NCBI GenBank assembly: GCA_030653335.1
Contig: JAURZP010000365.1
Span: forward strand, 1 to 7,461
Reading direction: 5' to 3'
DNA from: Methanoregula sp.
GTDB lineage: Archaea; Halobacteriota; Methanomicrobia; Methanomicrobiales; Methanospirillaceae
DNA: 7,461 nucleotides
Shown here: in pieces, positions 1 through 6,344 of the stretch
How the letters are laid out: the number at the start of each line of letters is the position of its first letter
Numbering within the stretch: the stretch's first letter is position 1
Translations under genes and position numbers: made by a program
Notes under the pieces: generated by a model
Told to the model about the DNA's origin: nothing
Databases searched by the model: none
What the model saw: only the letters and a program-made list of their open reading frames with translations

Positions 1-1813
1 GGCCGGCTTCCGGATCAAAAAAGAGATCCGGGAGCAGGTCGTCTTTGCGATCCAGAACGTGATTAAGGATCCGCCGTTTACAAAGATGAACCTGATCAGC
101 TGCCGGAACCTGCTCATCTATCTCGATGCTGAACTCCAGAACCGGGTGATTCCGGCGTTTCATTACGCGCTCAGGCATGAGGGCGTGCTATTTTTAAGTC
201 CCTCCGAAGGTATCGGAAATTTTACCGATCTCTTCGGACCGCTCGATAAGAAGTGGAAGGTCTACCGGGTCAAACCCTCGTTATTGTCTGCCCGTTCACT
301 GGTCGCCCGGCGCTTTGCATGGACCGGCGAACAGATTGAGAAGTTATCTGGTGAGGTTGCCGGAAAGACAGAAAAGATCGACAAGACAAACTTTGCCGAG
401 CTCACCAGACGTGTACTCCTCCAGTCATTTGCCCCGCCGTCCGTGATCACCGATGAGAAAGGAACCATACTCTACGTGCACGGAAACACCGGGAAATATC
501 TCCAGCCGGCACCGGGCCAGCCCAGCAACAATATCATTGATATGGCACGCGAAGGACTCCAGCTGGACTTACGCTATGCCCTCCAGAACGTTGCTGCGCA
601 GAAGAGACCATGGGTTGCAAAAGGCCTGCCGGTCAGGACAAATGGCAGCATTCATGGCGTTGACTTAACGGTACGGCCACTTGCCGACCCGGAGGCAGCC
701 CGGGAACTGCTGCTGATAAGTTTCCAGGACGCCGACTTGCACCCGCCAGAAAAACGAAAGACCGTAAAGCGTGCCGCCGGAAAAGGCGAGTCAAAGCGCG
801 TGGAGGAACTCGAGCAGGACCTTGCGTATACCAAAGAGAACCTTCAGGCAACGATCGAGGAGATGCAGGCGGCCAATGAGGAACTCAAGTCCACCAATGA
901 AGAACTGCAATCAACCAACGAAGAGCTCCAGTCCACCAATGAGGAACTCGAAACGTCCAAAGAGGAACTCCAGTCAGTGAACGAAGAGATCATCACCGTG
1001 AACGCCGAACTACAGGCAAAGATCAAGCAGCTCACAGATATCCAGAACGATATGAAGAACCTGCTCGAAAACGTCAATATCGGTACGATATTTTTAGATG
1101 CCAGCCTCGCGATCAAACGCTTCACCCGCGATGCCACAAAGGTGTTCCGGCTTGCGGCAACGGATACGGGACGCCCGCTTGCCGATATCCGGTCGCTGAT
1201 TCCGGATGTGGATCTGGTCATCGATGCACAGGCGGTCCTTGATTCACTCATACCACGGGAGAAGCAGGTGCGGTCTGCGGATGGCCAATGGTATCTTGTC
1301 CGCATCATTCCCTACCGCACGCTGGAGAATGTGATCGATGGCGTGGTGATGACTTTCACTGAGATCACCGCATTAAAAGCGCTGGATGCCGAAGTCCGGC
1401 TTGCCCGCGATTATGCTGAGAGCATTGTCAACACCGTAAGGGAACCGTTAGTTGTCTTAAACAGTAAGTTTGAAGTGGTCTCGGCGAGCCGGGCGTTCTA
1501 TGACGTGTTCAAAGTGACACCTAAAGTGACCGAGGGTAATGTGTTGTACACGCTCGGGAACAACCAGTGGGACATTCCCCGGCTCCACGAGCTGCTGGAG
1601 AAAGTGCTGCCAAAGAACCGGATGTTTGACAATTTCCTCGTCGATCACTCATTCCCCGGCATCGGGCAGAAGAAGATGCTCTTAAACGCCCGCGAGATTA
1701 TTGGGGAAGAGGGTGCCCCCCATCTCATTCTTCTGGCTATGGAAGTGATCGCACCGGTCAGCAATACGGAAGAGAAGGGTAAATCCGGCCGGCAGGAGAG
1801 AGAGAGGGATTAA
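1..1813 (+). CDS. CheB/CheR-type fusion protein with PAS domains (5' end missing)
   Basis: The reading frame is open from base 2, so the gene starts before the window; the GTG at 59 is internal. The visible part is 603 residues. Residues about 1-100 are the end of a CheR-type SAM-dependent protein-glutamate methyltransferase (KKEIREQVVFAIQNV, DPPFTKMNLISCRNLLIYL, then LFLSPSEGIG and DKKWKVYRV). A PAS-like domain follows at about 138-245 (APPSVITDEKGTILYVHGNT). A charged coiled coil at about 255-345 contains NEELxST heptads. A PAS domain lies at about 350-458 and a second at about 470-585 (ARDYAESIVNTVREPLVVL). This order matches the known CheB-CheR-PAS hybrid family, whose N-terminal CheB methylesterase would lie upstream; that part is inferred. 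No HisKA or HATPase domain follows the last PAS, so any kinase partner must be separate; two are encoded downstream. The protein appears cytoplasmic. The stop is TAA at 1811-1813. Confidence 0.9.
   Translation, partial: AGFRIKKEIREQVVFAIQNVIKDPPFTKMNLISCRNLLIYLDAELQNRVIPAFHYALRHEGVLFLSPSEGIGNFTDLFGPLDKKWKVYRVKPSLLSARSLVARRFAWTGEQIEKLSGEVAGKTEKIDKTNFAELTRRVLLQSFAPPSVITDEKGTILYVHGNTGKYLQPAPGQPSNNIIDMAREGLQLDLRYALQNVAAQKRPWVAKGLPVRTNGSIHGVDLTVRPLADPEAARELLLISFQDADLHPPEKRKTVKRAAGKGESKRVEELEQDLAYTKENLQATIEEMQAANEELKSTNEELQSTNEELQSTNEELETSKEELQSVNEEIITVNAELQAKIKQLTDIQNDMKNLLENVNIGTIFLDASLAIKRFTRDATKVFRLAATDTGRPLADIRSLIPDVDLVIDAQAVLDSLIPREKQVRSADGQWYLVRIIPYRTLENVIDGVVMTFTEITALKALDAEVRLARDYAESIVNTVREPLVVLNSKFEVVSASRAFYDVFKVTPKVTEGNVLYTLGNNQWDIPRLHELLEKVLPKNRMFDNFLVDHSFPGIGQKKMLLNAREIIGEEGAPHLILLAMEVIAPVSNTEEKGKSGRQERERD
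875..979 (+). repeat. Five in-frame 21-bp tandem repeats (heptad coiled coil)
   Basis: Five consecutive 21-bp units start at 875, 896, 917, 938 and 959 and encode NEELKST, NEELQST, NEELQST, NEELETS and KEELQSV; a partial sixth (NEE) starts at 980. Period seven with leucine at a fixed place indicates a parallel coiled coil joining the methyltransferase half to the C-terminal PAS domains. Codons vary between units (AAT/AAC, GAA/GAG, CTC/CTG), so the array is not a fresh slippage product. Similar heptads are a known feature of CheB/CheR-PAS fusions. Confidence 0.85.
1804..1808 (+). promoter_or_regulatory. Ribosome binding site of the nuclease gene
   Basis: GAGGG at 1804-1808 lies 8 nt before the ATG at 1817, in a purine-rich run that forms the last codons of the upstream gene. 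This supports 1817 over the in-frame ATG at 1877 and suggests translation coupled to the upstream stop at 1811-1813. Confidence 0.5.
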
Positions 1814-1849
1814 GAAATGGCTGCGGGGAGGGAGAAACCGGAAGAAAAT
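1807..1849 (+). repeat. Leader repeat, copy A (junction plus 5' end of nuclease gene)
   Basis: The junction and first codons resemble those of the kinase at 3032-3075. From ATG, 26 of the first 33 bases match by hand count, including the identical ATGGCTGCGGG. Both copies are preceded by GGAT and an in-frame stop. The encoded starts are MAAGREKPEE and MAAGKKKPEE. Confidence 0.5.
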
Positions 1850-3037
1850 ACAAAGGCTCCCACGGCAAGACGACACATGGAGAAAAAACCAAAAAAATTA
1901 GGAAAAACAGTGGCGAAAAAAACCGGTAAAGCCCTGTCTCCGCTATTCCCTGAACATCTATTGTTTCTTGTTCCGCCAGCACTGCTTGGGGATATCCATT
2001 CACTGATTGAATCAACCCGTGTCCGGATCGCAACCGGAGTGAATACCGAGCTGGTGATGCTTCACTGGCATATCGGGCACCGTCTCCGTGAGGTCATCAA
2101 GGGTGCAGAACAGGGTGTGTATGGCAAACGGATTGTGAAACTTGTAGCTGATCTCACTGCCGTGTATGGCAGGGGGTTTTCTGATAAGAGTCTTCGTCAC
2201 ATGATCCGGTTTTCCGAGGCATATGAGGATGAGACAATAGTCTCGACACTGTCGAGACAATTGAGCTGGTCACACTTTCTTAACCTGATCTACATCGAAG
2301 AAACGCTGAAACGTGATTTCTATACTGAGATTTGCAGGCTCGAAAGGTGGAGCGTCCGGATCCTTCGGGCAAAACTCGACGGCATGTTGTACGAGCGAAC
2401 TGCTCTTTCAAAGAAACCGGACGAGTTGATGCGAAAGGAACTTGCGGCTCTTCGTAACGAAGACCGGATGACGCCGGACATTGTATTCCGTGATCACTAC
2501 CTGCTCGATTTTTTAGGACTTTCGGATACCTATAGTGAACGGGATCTTGAAGATTCCATTATACGGGAAATGGAGCGGTTCATCACCGAACTGGGTACGG
2601 ACTTTTCGTTTGTTGCGCGGCAGAAGCGGATCACCGTGGATCATGAGGATTTTTATATTGATTTGATCTTCTATCATCGCCGCCTTCGCTGCCTCATCGT
2701 GATTGACCTGAAACTTGGCGTATTCCGCCCTGCGGATATGGGGCAGATAGAACTCTATCTGCGATGGTTAAACAAGTACGACCGGCAGCCGGGCGAGGAA
2801 TCGCCACTCGGCCTTATCCTCTGTTCCGGGAGGTCTACGGAACGTATCGAATTGCTCCAGCTGGAGGAGCGGGGCATCCGCGTGGCCGAATACCTCACCG
2901 AACTTCCGCCGCGCGAAGTACTGGAGCAGAAACTCAAAAGTGCAGTCGCGATTGCACGGGAACGGCTCGCTGCACGGATGGCTGGAAAAGCAGGAACGGT
3001 GCCAAAAAGGAAAGAGGCGCCTGACCGAAAAGGATGA
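1817..3037 (+). CDS. DUF1016/YhcG-family PD-(D/E)XK nuclease
   Basis: This 406-residue protein matches the DUF1016 (YhcG-like) family. Its N-terminal helical domain is at about 55-215 (ELVMLHWHIGHRLREVI; LSRQLSWSHFLNLI; RWSVRILRAKLDGMLYERTA). Its C-terminal PD-(D/E)XK nuclease fold is at about 225-385. Visible active-site elements are D282 in FYIDLIFYHRR, then D297-L-K299 in VIDLKLG, and Q310 in MGQIELYLRW. The family members I recall usually have E, as in IELKLG, at the D297 place; D is compatible with the fold. Nuclease activity is predicted from the family, and its substrate is unknown. Relatives often accompany restriction-modification genes, but none is visible here. A Lys-rich extension of about 45 residues precedes the conserved domain, and its first ten residues nearly match the next kinase. 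The gene lies 3 nt after the CheR-PAS gene, and its TGA sits within 5 nt of the next probable start. Confidence 0.9.
   Translation: MAAGREKPEENTKAPTARRHMEKKPKKLGKTVAKKTGKALSPLFPEHLLFLVPPALLGDIHSLIESTRVRIATGVNTELVMLHWHIGHRLREVIKGAEQGVYGKRIVKLVADLTAVYGRGFSDKSLRHMIRFSEAYEDETIVSTLSRQLSWSHFLNLIYIEETLKRDFYTEICRLERWSVRILRAKLDGMLYERTALSKKPDELMRKELAALRNEDRMTPDIVFRDHYLLDFLGLSDTYSERDLEDSIIREMERFITELGTDFSFVARQKRITVDHEDFYIDLIFYHRRLRCLIVIDLKLGVFRPADMGQIELYLRWLNKYDRQPGEESPLGLILCSGRSTERIELLQLEERGIRVAEYLTELPPREVLEQKLKSAVAIARERLAARMAGKAGTVPKRKEAPDRKG
2231..2258 (+). other. Nested inverted repeats inside the nuclease gene
   Basis: GTCTCGAC at 2240-2247 and GTCGAGAC at 2251-2258 form a perfect 8-bp stem with a 3-nt loop (ACT). 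The left arm can pair instead with GAGAC at 2231-2235 (5 bp, loop AATA), so the two hairpins exclude each other. GAGACAAT also occurs as a direct repeat at 2231 and 2254. The region encodes ETIVSTLSRQLSW, which contains a conserved family motif, so coding constraint may explain part of it. A regulatory role is not established. Confidence 0.45.
3031..3037 (+). promoter_or_regulatory. Ribosome binding site deciding the PAS-PAS kinase start
   Basis: AGGATGA at 3031-3037 ends 5 nt before the ATG at 3043. The other in-frame ATG at 3034 lies inside this motif and has no purine-rich site at a normal distance upstream. The motif also contains the TGA stop of the nuclease gene, which suggests coupled re-initiation. 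Confidence 0.5.
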
Positions 3038-3075
3038 CTAACATGGCTGCGGGAAAGAAAAAACCAGAAGAGAAG
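3032..3075 (+). repeat. Leader repeat, copy B (junction plus 5' end of first kinase)
   Basis: This is the second copy of the junction and leader seen at 1807-1849. The GGATGACT found here at 3032-3039 also recurs at 4719-4726, just before the second kinase, again followed shortly by ATGGC. All three downstream genes therefore share a related start region. Confidence 0.5.
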
Positions 3076-4728
3076 AAACCGGACACCTCAGGTACCGGGC
3101 ATTCGTTGCGGGATGAGGCCGAAGAGCAACTCGCCCGCTCCCCAAAACCTTCTCCCGGTTCACCAGTGCAGACTCCGGAAGCACTCATCCACGAACTCCA
3201 GGTCCACCAGATCGAACTTGAGATACAGGCAGAAGAACTCCGGAAATCGAAGCTCGCACTCGAAGAGTCGCGGGACAAGTATCTTGGCCTCTATGATTTT
3301 GCCCCGCTCGGGTATTTCACGCTCAACGACAAGGCGCTGATCACCGCGGCAAATCTCACCGGTGCGAAGCTCCTTCTGGTTGAGCGGAGCAGGCTGGTCA
3401 ATGCACCGTTCAGTAAATTCGTTGCTGATAACGATGCCGGTGAGTGGCACTGGTATTTCATGAATGTGCTGAACCAGAAGGAGAAACGGACCTGCACGCT
3501 TATGCTCAAACGGGGAGGCGGGCCGTTGTTCCCTGCTCAGCTGGAAGCGATCCTGATTCCCAATAGTGATGGGGTGAACACGGTACGTGTGGCGATTATT
3601 GATATTACCGAGAGCAGGCGGGCGGAAGATGCACTGCGGGTAAGCCAGGAGCAGCTCACGCTTGCAATTGAAGGTTCGGGTTTCGGGCTCTGGGACTGGG
3701 ATGTTCAGACGGGAAAGACGGTATTCAATGAAAAGTGGGCTGAAATTGCGGGTTATACGCTTGCAGAACTCTCACCAGTTTCCATTGATACCTGGATCAA
3801 TCTCTGCCATCCTGATGACTTGCAGCAATCCGATGAACTATTGAAGAAACATTTCTCGAAGCAGTCCCCGATGTATGTGTGTGAAGCGCGGATCCGCCAC
3901 AAGGATGGGCACTGGGTCTGGGTGCTGGACCGTGGGAAGGTTGTAAATTGGGATAGTAATGGTCTCCCTATCAGAATGACCGGGACGCATCAGGATATCA
4001 CCGAGAGAAAAGAACTCGAAAAAGAGATGGTGTATCATGCGCAGGAACTCCAGCAATACTCAACGTCACTCGCGGCGGCAAACAAGAAACTCACCCTGCT
4101 CTCGGGCATCACCAGGCACGATATCAATAACCAGTTACTGGTGCTGAACGGGTTTTTAGGGTTTTTACAAATGAAAGTTACGGATCCAACACTTGAGGAC
4201 TATTTCACAAAGATAACAAAGGCAAGTGAACGGATCGCCGCCATGATCCAGTTCACCAAAGAATACGAGAAGATTGGTGTCAATGCACCGGTCTGGCAGG
4301 ACTGCCGCAAACTTGTAGACATTGCGGCAAAGCAAACCCCGCTCGGAAAGATCATGGTGAAGAACGATCTTCCAGTCGGAATCGAAGTATTCGCAGACCC
4401 GCTGATTGTCAAAGTTTTTTATAACTTAATGGACAATGCGGTGCGATACGGTGGGAAGATCACAACCATCCGGTTCTCTGAAGAGGAACACAATGGCGAT
4501 CAGATCATTGTGTGCGAAGATGATGGTGATGGTGTCGTTGCTGAAGAAAAGGAGAAGATCTTTGAGCGGGGCTATGGAAAGAACACCGGCATGGGTCTCT
4601 TCCTTGCCCGCGAGATTCTCGATATTACCGGCATCACCATCCGCGAGACCAGTGAGCCGGGCAAAGGAGCGCGGTTTGAGATTATGGTGCCAAAAGGGGC
4701 ATGGCGAACAACCGGGACGGATGACTGA
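3043..4728 (+). CDS. Cytoplasmic PAS-PAS sensor histidine kinase
   Basis: The protein has 561 residues from ATG 3043; an ATG at 3034 would add MTN and overlap the nuclease stop by 4 nt. The leader is Lys/Pro-rich with EEQLARSPKPSPG at 27-39. A coiled coil at about 45-78 (IHELQVHQIELEIQAEEL) is typical of methanogen PAS kinases. PAS1 is at about 76-190 and ends IDITESRRAEDAL. PAS2 is at about 203-322 (GLWDWDVQTG ... HQDITERK). The DHp region carries H359 in TRHDINNQ, the probable phospho-acceptor. The CA ATPase domain has N461 and N465 (N-box), D493-x-G-x-G497 (G1), F507 (F-box) and G516-x-G518 (G2), so the catalytic residues look intact. There is no membrane segment, receiver or output domain, so the phosphoryl acceptor must be encoded elsewhere. 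The ligand is unknown. The stop overlaps the next start by 1 nt (TGATG). Confidence 0.92.
   Translation: MAAGKKKPEEKKPDTSGTGHSLRDEAEEQLARSPKPSPGSPVQTPEALIHELQVHQIELEIQAEELRKSKLALEESRDKYLGLYDFAPLGYFTLNDKALITAANLTGAKLLLVERSRLVNAPFSKFVADNDAGEWHWYFMNVLNQKEKRTCTLMLKRGGGPLFPAQLEAILIPNSDGVNTVRVAIIDITESRRAEDALRVSQEQLTLAIEGSGFGLWDWDVQTGKTVFNEKWAEIAGYTLAELSPVSIDTWINLCHPDDLQQSDELLKKHFSKQSPMYVCEARIRHKDGHWVWVLDRGKVVNWDSNGLPIRMTGTHQDITERKELEKEMVYHAQELQQYSTSLAAANKKLTLLSGITRHDINNQLLVLNGFLGFLQMKVTDPTLEDYFTKITKASERIAAMIQFTKEYEKIGVNAPVWQDCRKLVDIAAKQTPLGKIMVKNDLPVGIEVFADPLIVKVFYNLMDNAVRYGGKITTIRFSEEEHNGDQIIVCEDDGDGVVAEEKEKIFERGYGKNTGMGLFLAREILDITGITIRETSEPGKGARFEIMVPKGAWRTTGTDD
4111..4709 (+). repeat. Duplicated transmitter module, copy 1
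   Basis: From the TRHDINNQ box to the final GAWR the two kinases align without a gap at a constant offset of 1556 bases. Hand counts give about 53% amino-acid identity over 93 residues from SGITRHD to the start of the ATPase domain, then about 82% over the last 109. Exact DNA matches include 26 bases at 4455-4480 and 29 bases at 4672-4700. Confidence 0.85.
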
Positions 4729-6296
4729 TGGCAGAAAAAAAGAAGACGGGAAGGGATGAGAAAAAAGCGGGCACTACTCGTTCTCAGAAATCTGATGCAA
4801 AAAAGCAGCTCGCACGCTCACAAAAGAGTTCTCCTCTTTTAAAGGGGCAGATGGAAAAAGCGTTGAAAGAGCGAATGAAGGAACTGAACTGTTTTTACAG
4901 CATCTCGACGATGATGGAGATGCCCGACATCCCATTAGATGAAATATTGAGAAAAATCGTTCCACTCCTCCCACCAGCCTGTCAGTTTCCAGAGATTGCC
5001 GAAGCCTGCATTGTACTGGAAGGAAAAACCTACCAGACATCAGACTTCCGAAAAACACCATGGATGCTCGTCCATGACATTATCGTGAATGGCAATGCCG
5101 TTGGACAAGTGATGGTTTGCTATCTCGAAGACCACCGGACAAAAAATGAACCCCCGTTTATCATTGAAGAGCAGCACCTGCTCGATGCCATCGCCGAGCG
5201 ACTGGGTCATATCATTGAACGAAAGTGGGCGGAAATGGCGTTAAAAGAGAGCGAGAAGAAGTTCCACAACATCTTTAACACGGTAAATGACGGGATTCAC
5301 ATCCACGAGACTGAACCGGATGGAACGCCGGGAAAATTCATCGAAGTAAACGAAGTCGCCTGCCGGATGTTACAATATACCCATGATGAAATGCTTAAGC
5401 ACGGACCCCTTGATTTTGTTACCGGGTATCACAACCGACCTTTTAATGAAATTATCCGGGAACTATCAACAACCGGGCATTCAATCTTCGAAACCGAGCA
5501 CCGGAGAAAGGACGGGACTATTCTACCGGTCGAGATCAACACACGCGTAGTCAGTCTCTGTGGAAAAAACATGATGGTATCGGTGGTCCGGGACATCTCT
5601 GAACGCAAGCAGGTGGAATCGGCGCTAAAACTGGCAAATAAAAAAATGAGCCTTGTCTCCAGCATCACCCGTCACGACATCAACAATCAGATATCGGCGA
5701 TCAATATGTTCCTCTACCTTGCAGAAGAGGGGATTACCGATCCAACGATTCGCGAATATCTCCAGAAGGTCGAGAAGGCATCCCAGTTGATCCAGAAACA
5801 GATTTGGTTTACGGGTGAATACGACATGATTGGGATTAGTGCCCCCGTTTGGAGTGATCCCCGGGCACTCGCAGGCATTGCGGCAAAGCAAGTCCCGCCT
5901 GGACAGGTTAAGATAAAAAACGATATTCCTGCCGGTGCCGAGGTATTCGCCGATCCGCTGATTGTCAGGGGTTTTTTCAACCTGATTGATAACGCGGTGA
6001 AATATGGCAAGAAGATCACAACCATCCGGTTCTCTGTTGAGGAACACGATGGCAATCATGTCGTGGTTTGCGAAGATGATGGTGAGGGTGTCGTTGCAGA
6101 GGAAAAGGAAAAGATCTTCGAGCGGGGCTTTGGGAAGAACACCGGAATTGGCTTAGCCCTTGCCCGGGAAATTTTTGATATCACCGGCATCACCATCAGA
6201 GAGACCGGAGTGCCGGGCAAGGGAGCACGGTTTGAGATTATGGTGCCAAAAGGGGCGTGGCGGTGCCTCATTGACCATGACACTCCATGCCAGTAA
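4728..6296 (+). CDS. Cytoplasmic GAF-PAS sensor histidine kinase
   Basis: This 522-residue protein starts at ATG 4728, overlapping the preceding TGA by one base. Its Lys-rich leader contains KKQLARSQKSSP at 25-36, related to the leader of the previous kinase. A GAF-like domain is at about 50-165 (MKELNCFYSIS ... LLDAIAERLGHIIERK), of the form common in methanogen multisensor kinases. A PAS domain is at about 174-292 (NIFNTVNDGIHIHE ... VVRDISERKQ). The DHp region has H316 in TRHDINNQ. The CA domain has N418 and N422, D450-x-G-x-G454, an F-box (KIFERGFG) and G473-x-G475. All residues needed for autophosphorylation are visible. There is no membrane segment or receiver domain. Compared with the upstream kinase, the transmitter is shared while the sensor half differs (GAF replaces the first PAS), so the pair probably reads different signals through similar outputs. 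The partner regulator is not in the window. Confidence 0.92.
   Translation: MAEKKKTGRDEKKAGTTRSQKSDAKKQLARSQKSSPLLKGQMEKALKERMKELNCFYSISTMMEMPDIPLDEILRKIVPLLPPACQFPEIAEACIVLEGKTYQTSDFRKTPWMLVHDIIVNGNAVGQVMVCYLEDHRTKNEPPFIIEEQHLLDAIAERLGHIIERKWAEMALKESEKKFHNIFNTVNDGIHIHETEPDGTPGKFIEVNEVACRMLQYTHDEMLKHGPLDFVTGYHNRPFNEIIRELSTTGHSIFETEHRRKDGTILPVEINTRVVSLCGKNMMVSVVRDISERKQVESALKLANKKMSLVSSITRHDINNQISAINMFLYLAEEGITDPTIREYLQKVEKASQLIQKQIWFTGEYDMIGISAPVWSDPRALAGIAAKQVPPGQVKIKNDIPAGAEVFADPLIVRGFFNLIDNAVKYGKKITTIRFSVEEHDGNHVVVCEDDGEGVVAEEKEKIFERGFGKNTGIGLALAREIFDITGITIRETGVPGKGARFEIMVPKGAWRCLIDHDTPCQ
5667..6265 (+). repeat. Duplicated transmitter module, copy 2
   Basis: This is the partner of the module at 4111-4709, with no insertion or deletion between the H-box and the C-terminal GAWR. 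The exact matches fall at 6011-6036 and 6228-6256. After GAWR the two proteins diverge at once, which marks the right edge of the homology. Confidence 0.85.
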
Positions 6297-6314
6297 AATT
6301 CAAATATTGAGATG

Positions 6315-6343
6315 AAAAACAAAATAAAAAGGTAAAAAAAAAA
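6315..6343 (-). terminator. T-rich archaeal terminator of the L31e-aIF6-LX operon
   Basis: Read on the minus strand, one base after the LX stop codon there is a run of ten T (6343-6334), followed by T5 (6330-6326), T4 (6324-6321) and T5 (6319-6315). Archaeal RNA polymerase is known to terminate at non-template T-tracts without a hairpin. The plus strand is A-rich here, so no matching terminator serves the kinase operon in this gap. Confidence 0.75.
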
Positions 6344-6344
6344 G

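Noticed and set aside
59..61. GTG as the start of the CheR-PAS gene
   Set aside because: The frame stays open to the left edge and the upstream codons encode conserved CheR sequence (KKEIREQVVFAIQNV), so the GTG is internal.
875..988. Tandem repeats as a possible CRISPR or regulatory array
   Set aside because: Units are 21 bp without spacers, stay in frame and encode coiled-coil heptads typical of this protein family.
844..1308. Minus-strand open frame of 154 codons, very Ser-rich
   Set aside because: It is the complement of the heptad repeats and PAS region. The Ser bias comes from repeated GAG/GAA codons read backwards, and there is no family resemblance.
3034..3036. ATG at 3034 as the first kinase start (4-nt overlap with the nuclease)
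   Set aside because: No ribosome binding site is found at a normal distance, and the ATG at 3043 gives the MAAG start shared with the nuclease. It remains possible as an ATGA coupling.
1817..3037. A complete restriction-modification or known defence island around the nuclease
   Set aside because: No methyltransferase acting on DNA, specificity subunit, helicase or other defence gene is in the window; the only methyltransferase is CheR-type.
5625..6059. Minus-strand open frame of 144 codons across the second kinase
   Set aside because: The plus strand encodes a well-conserved kinase domain here; the reverse frame shows no recognisable motif.
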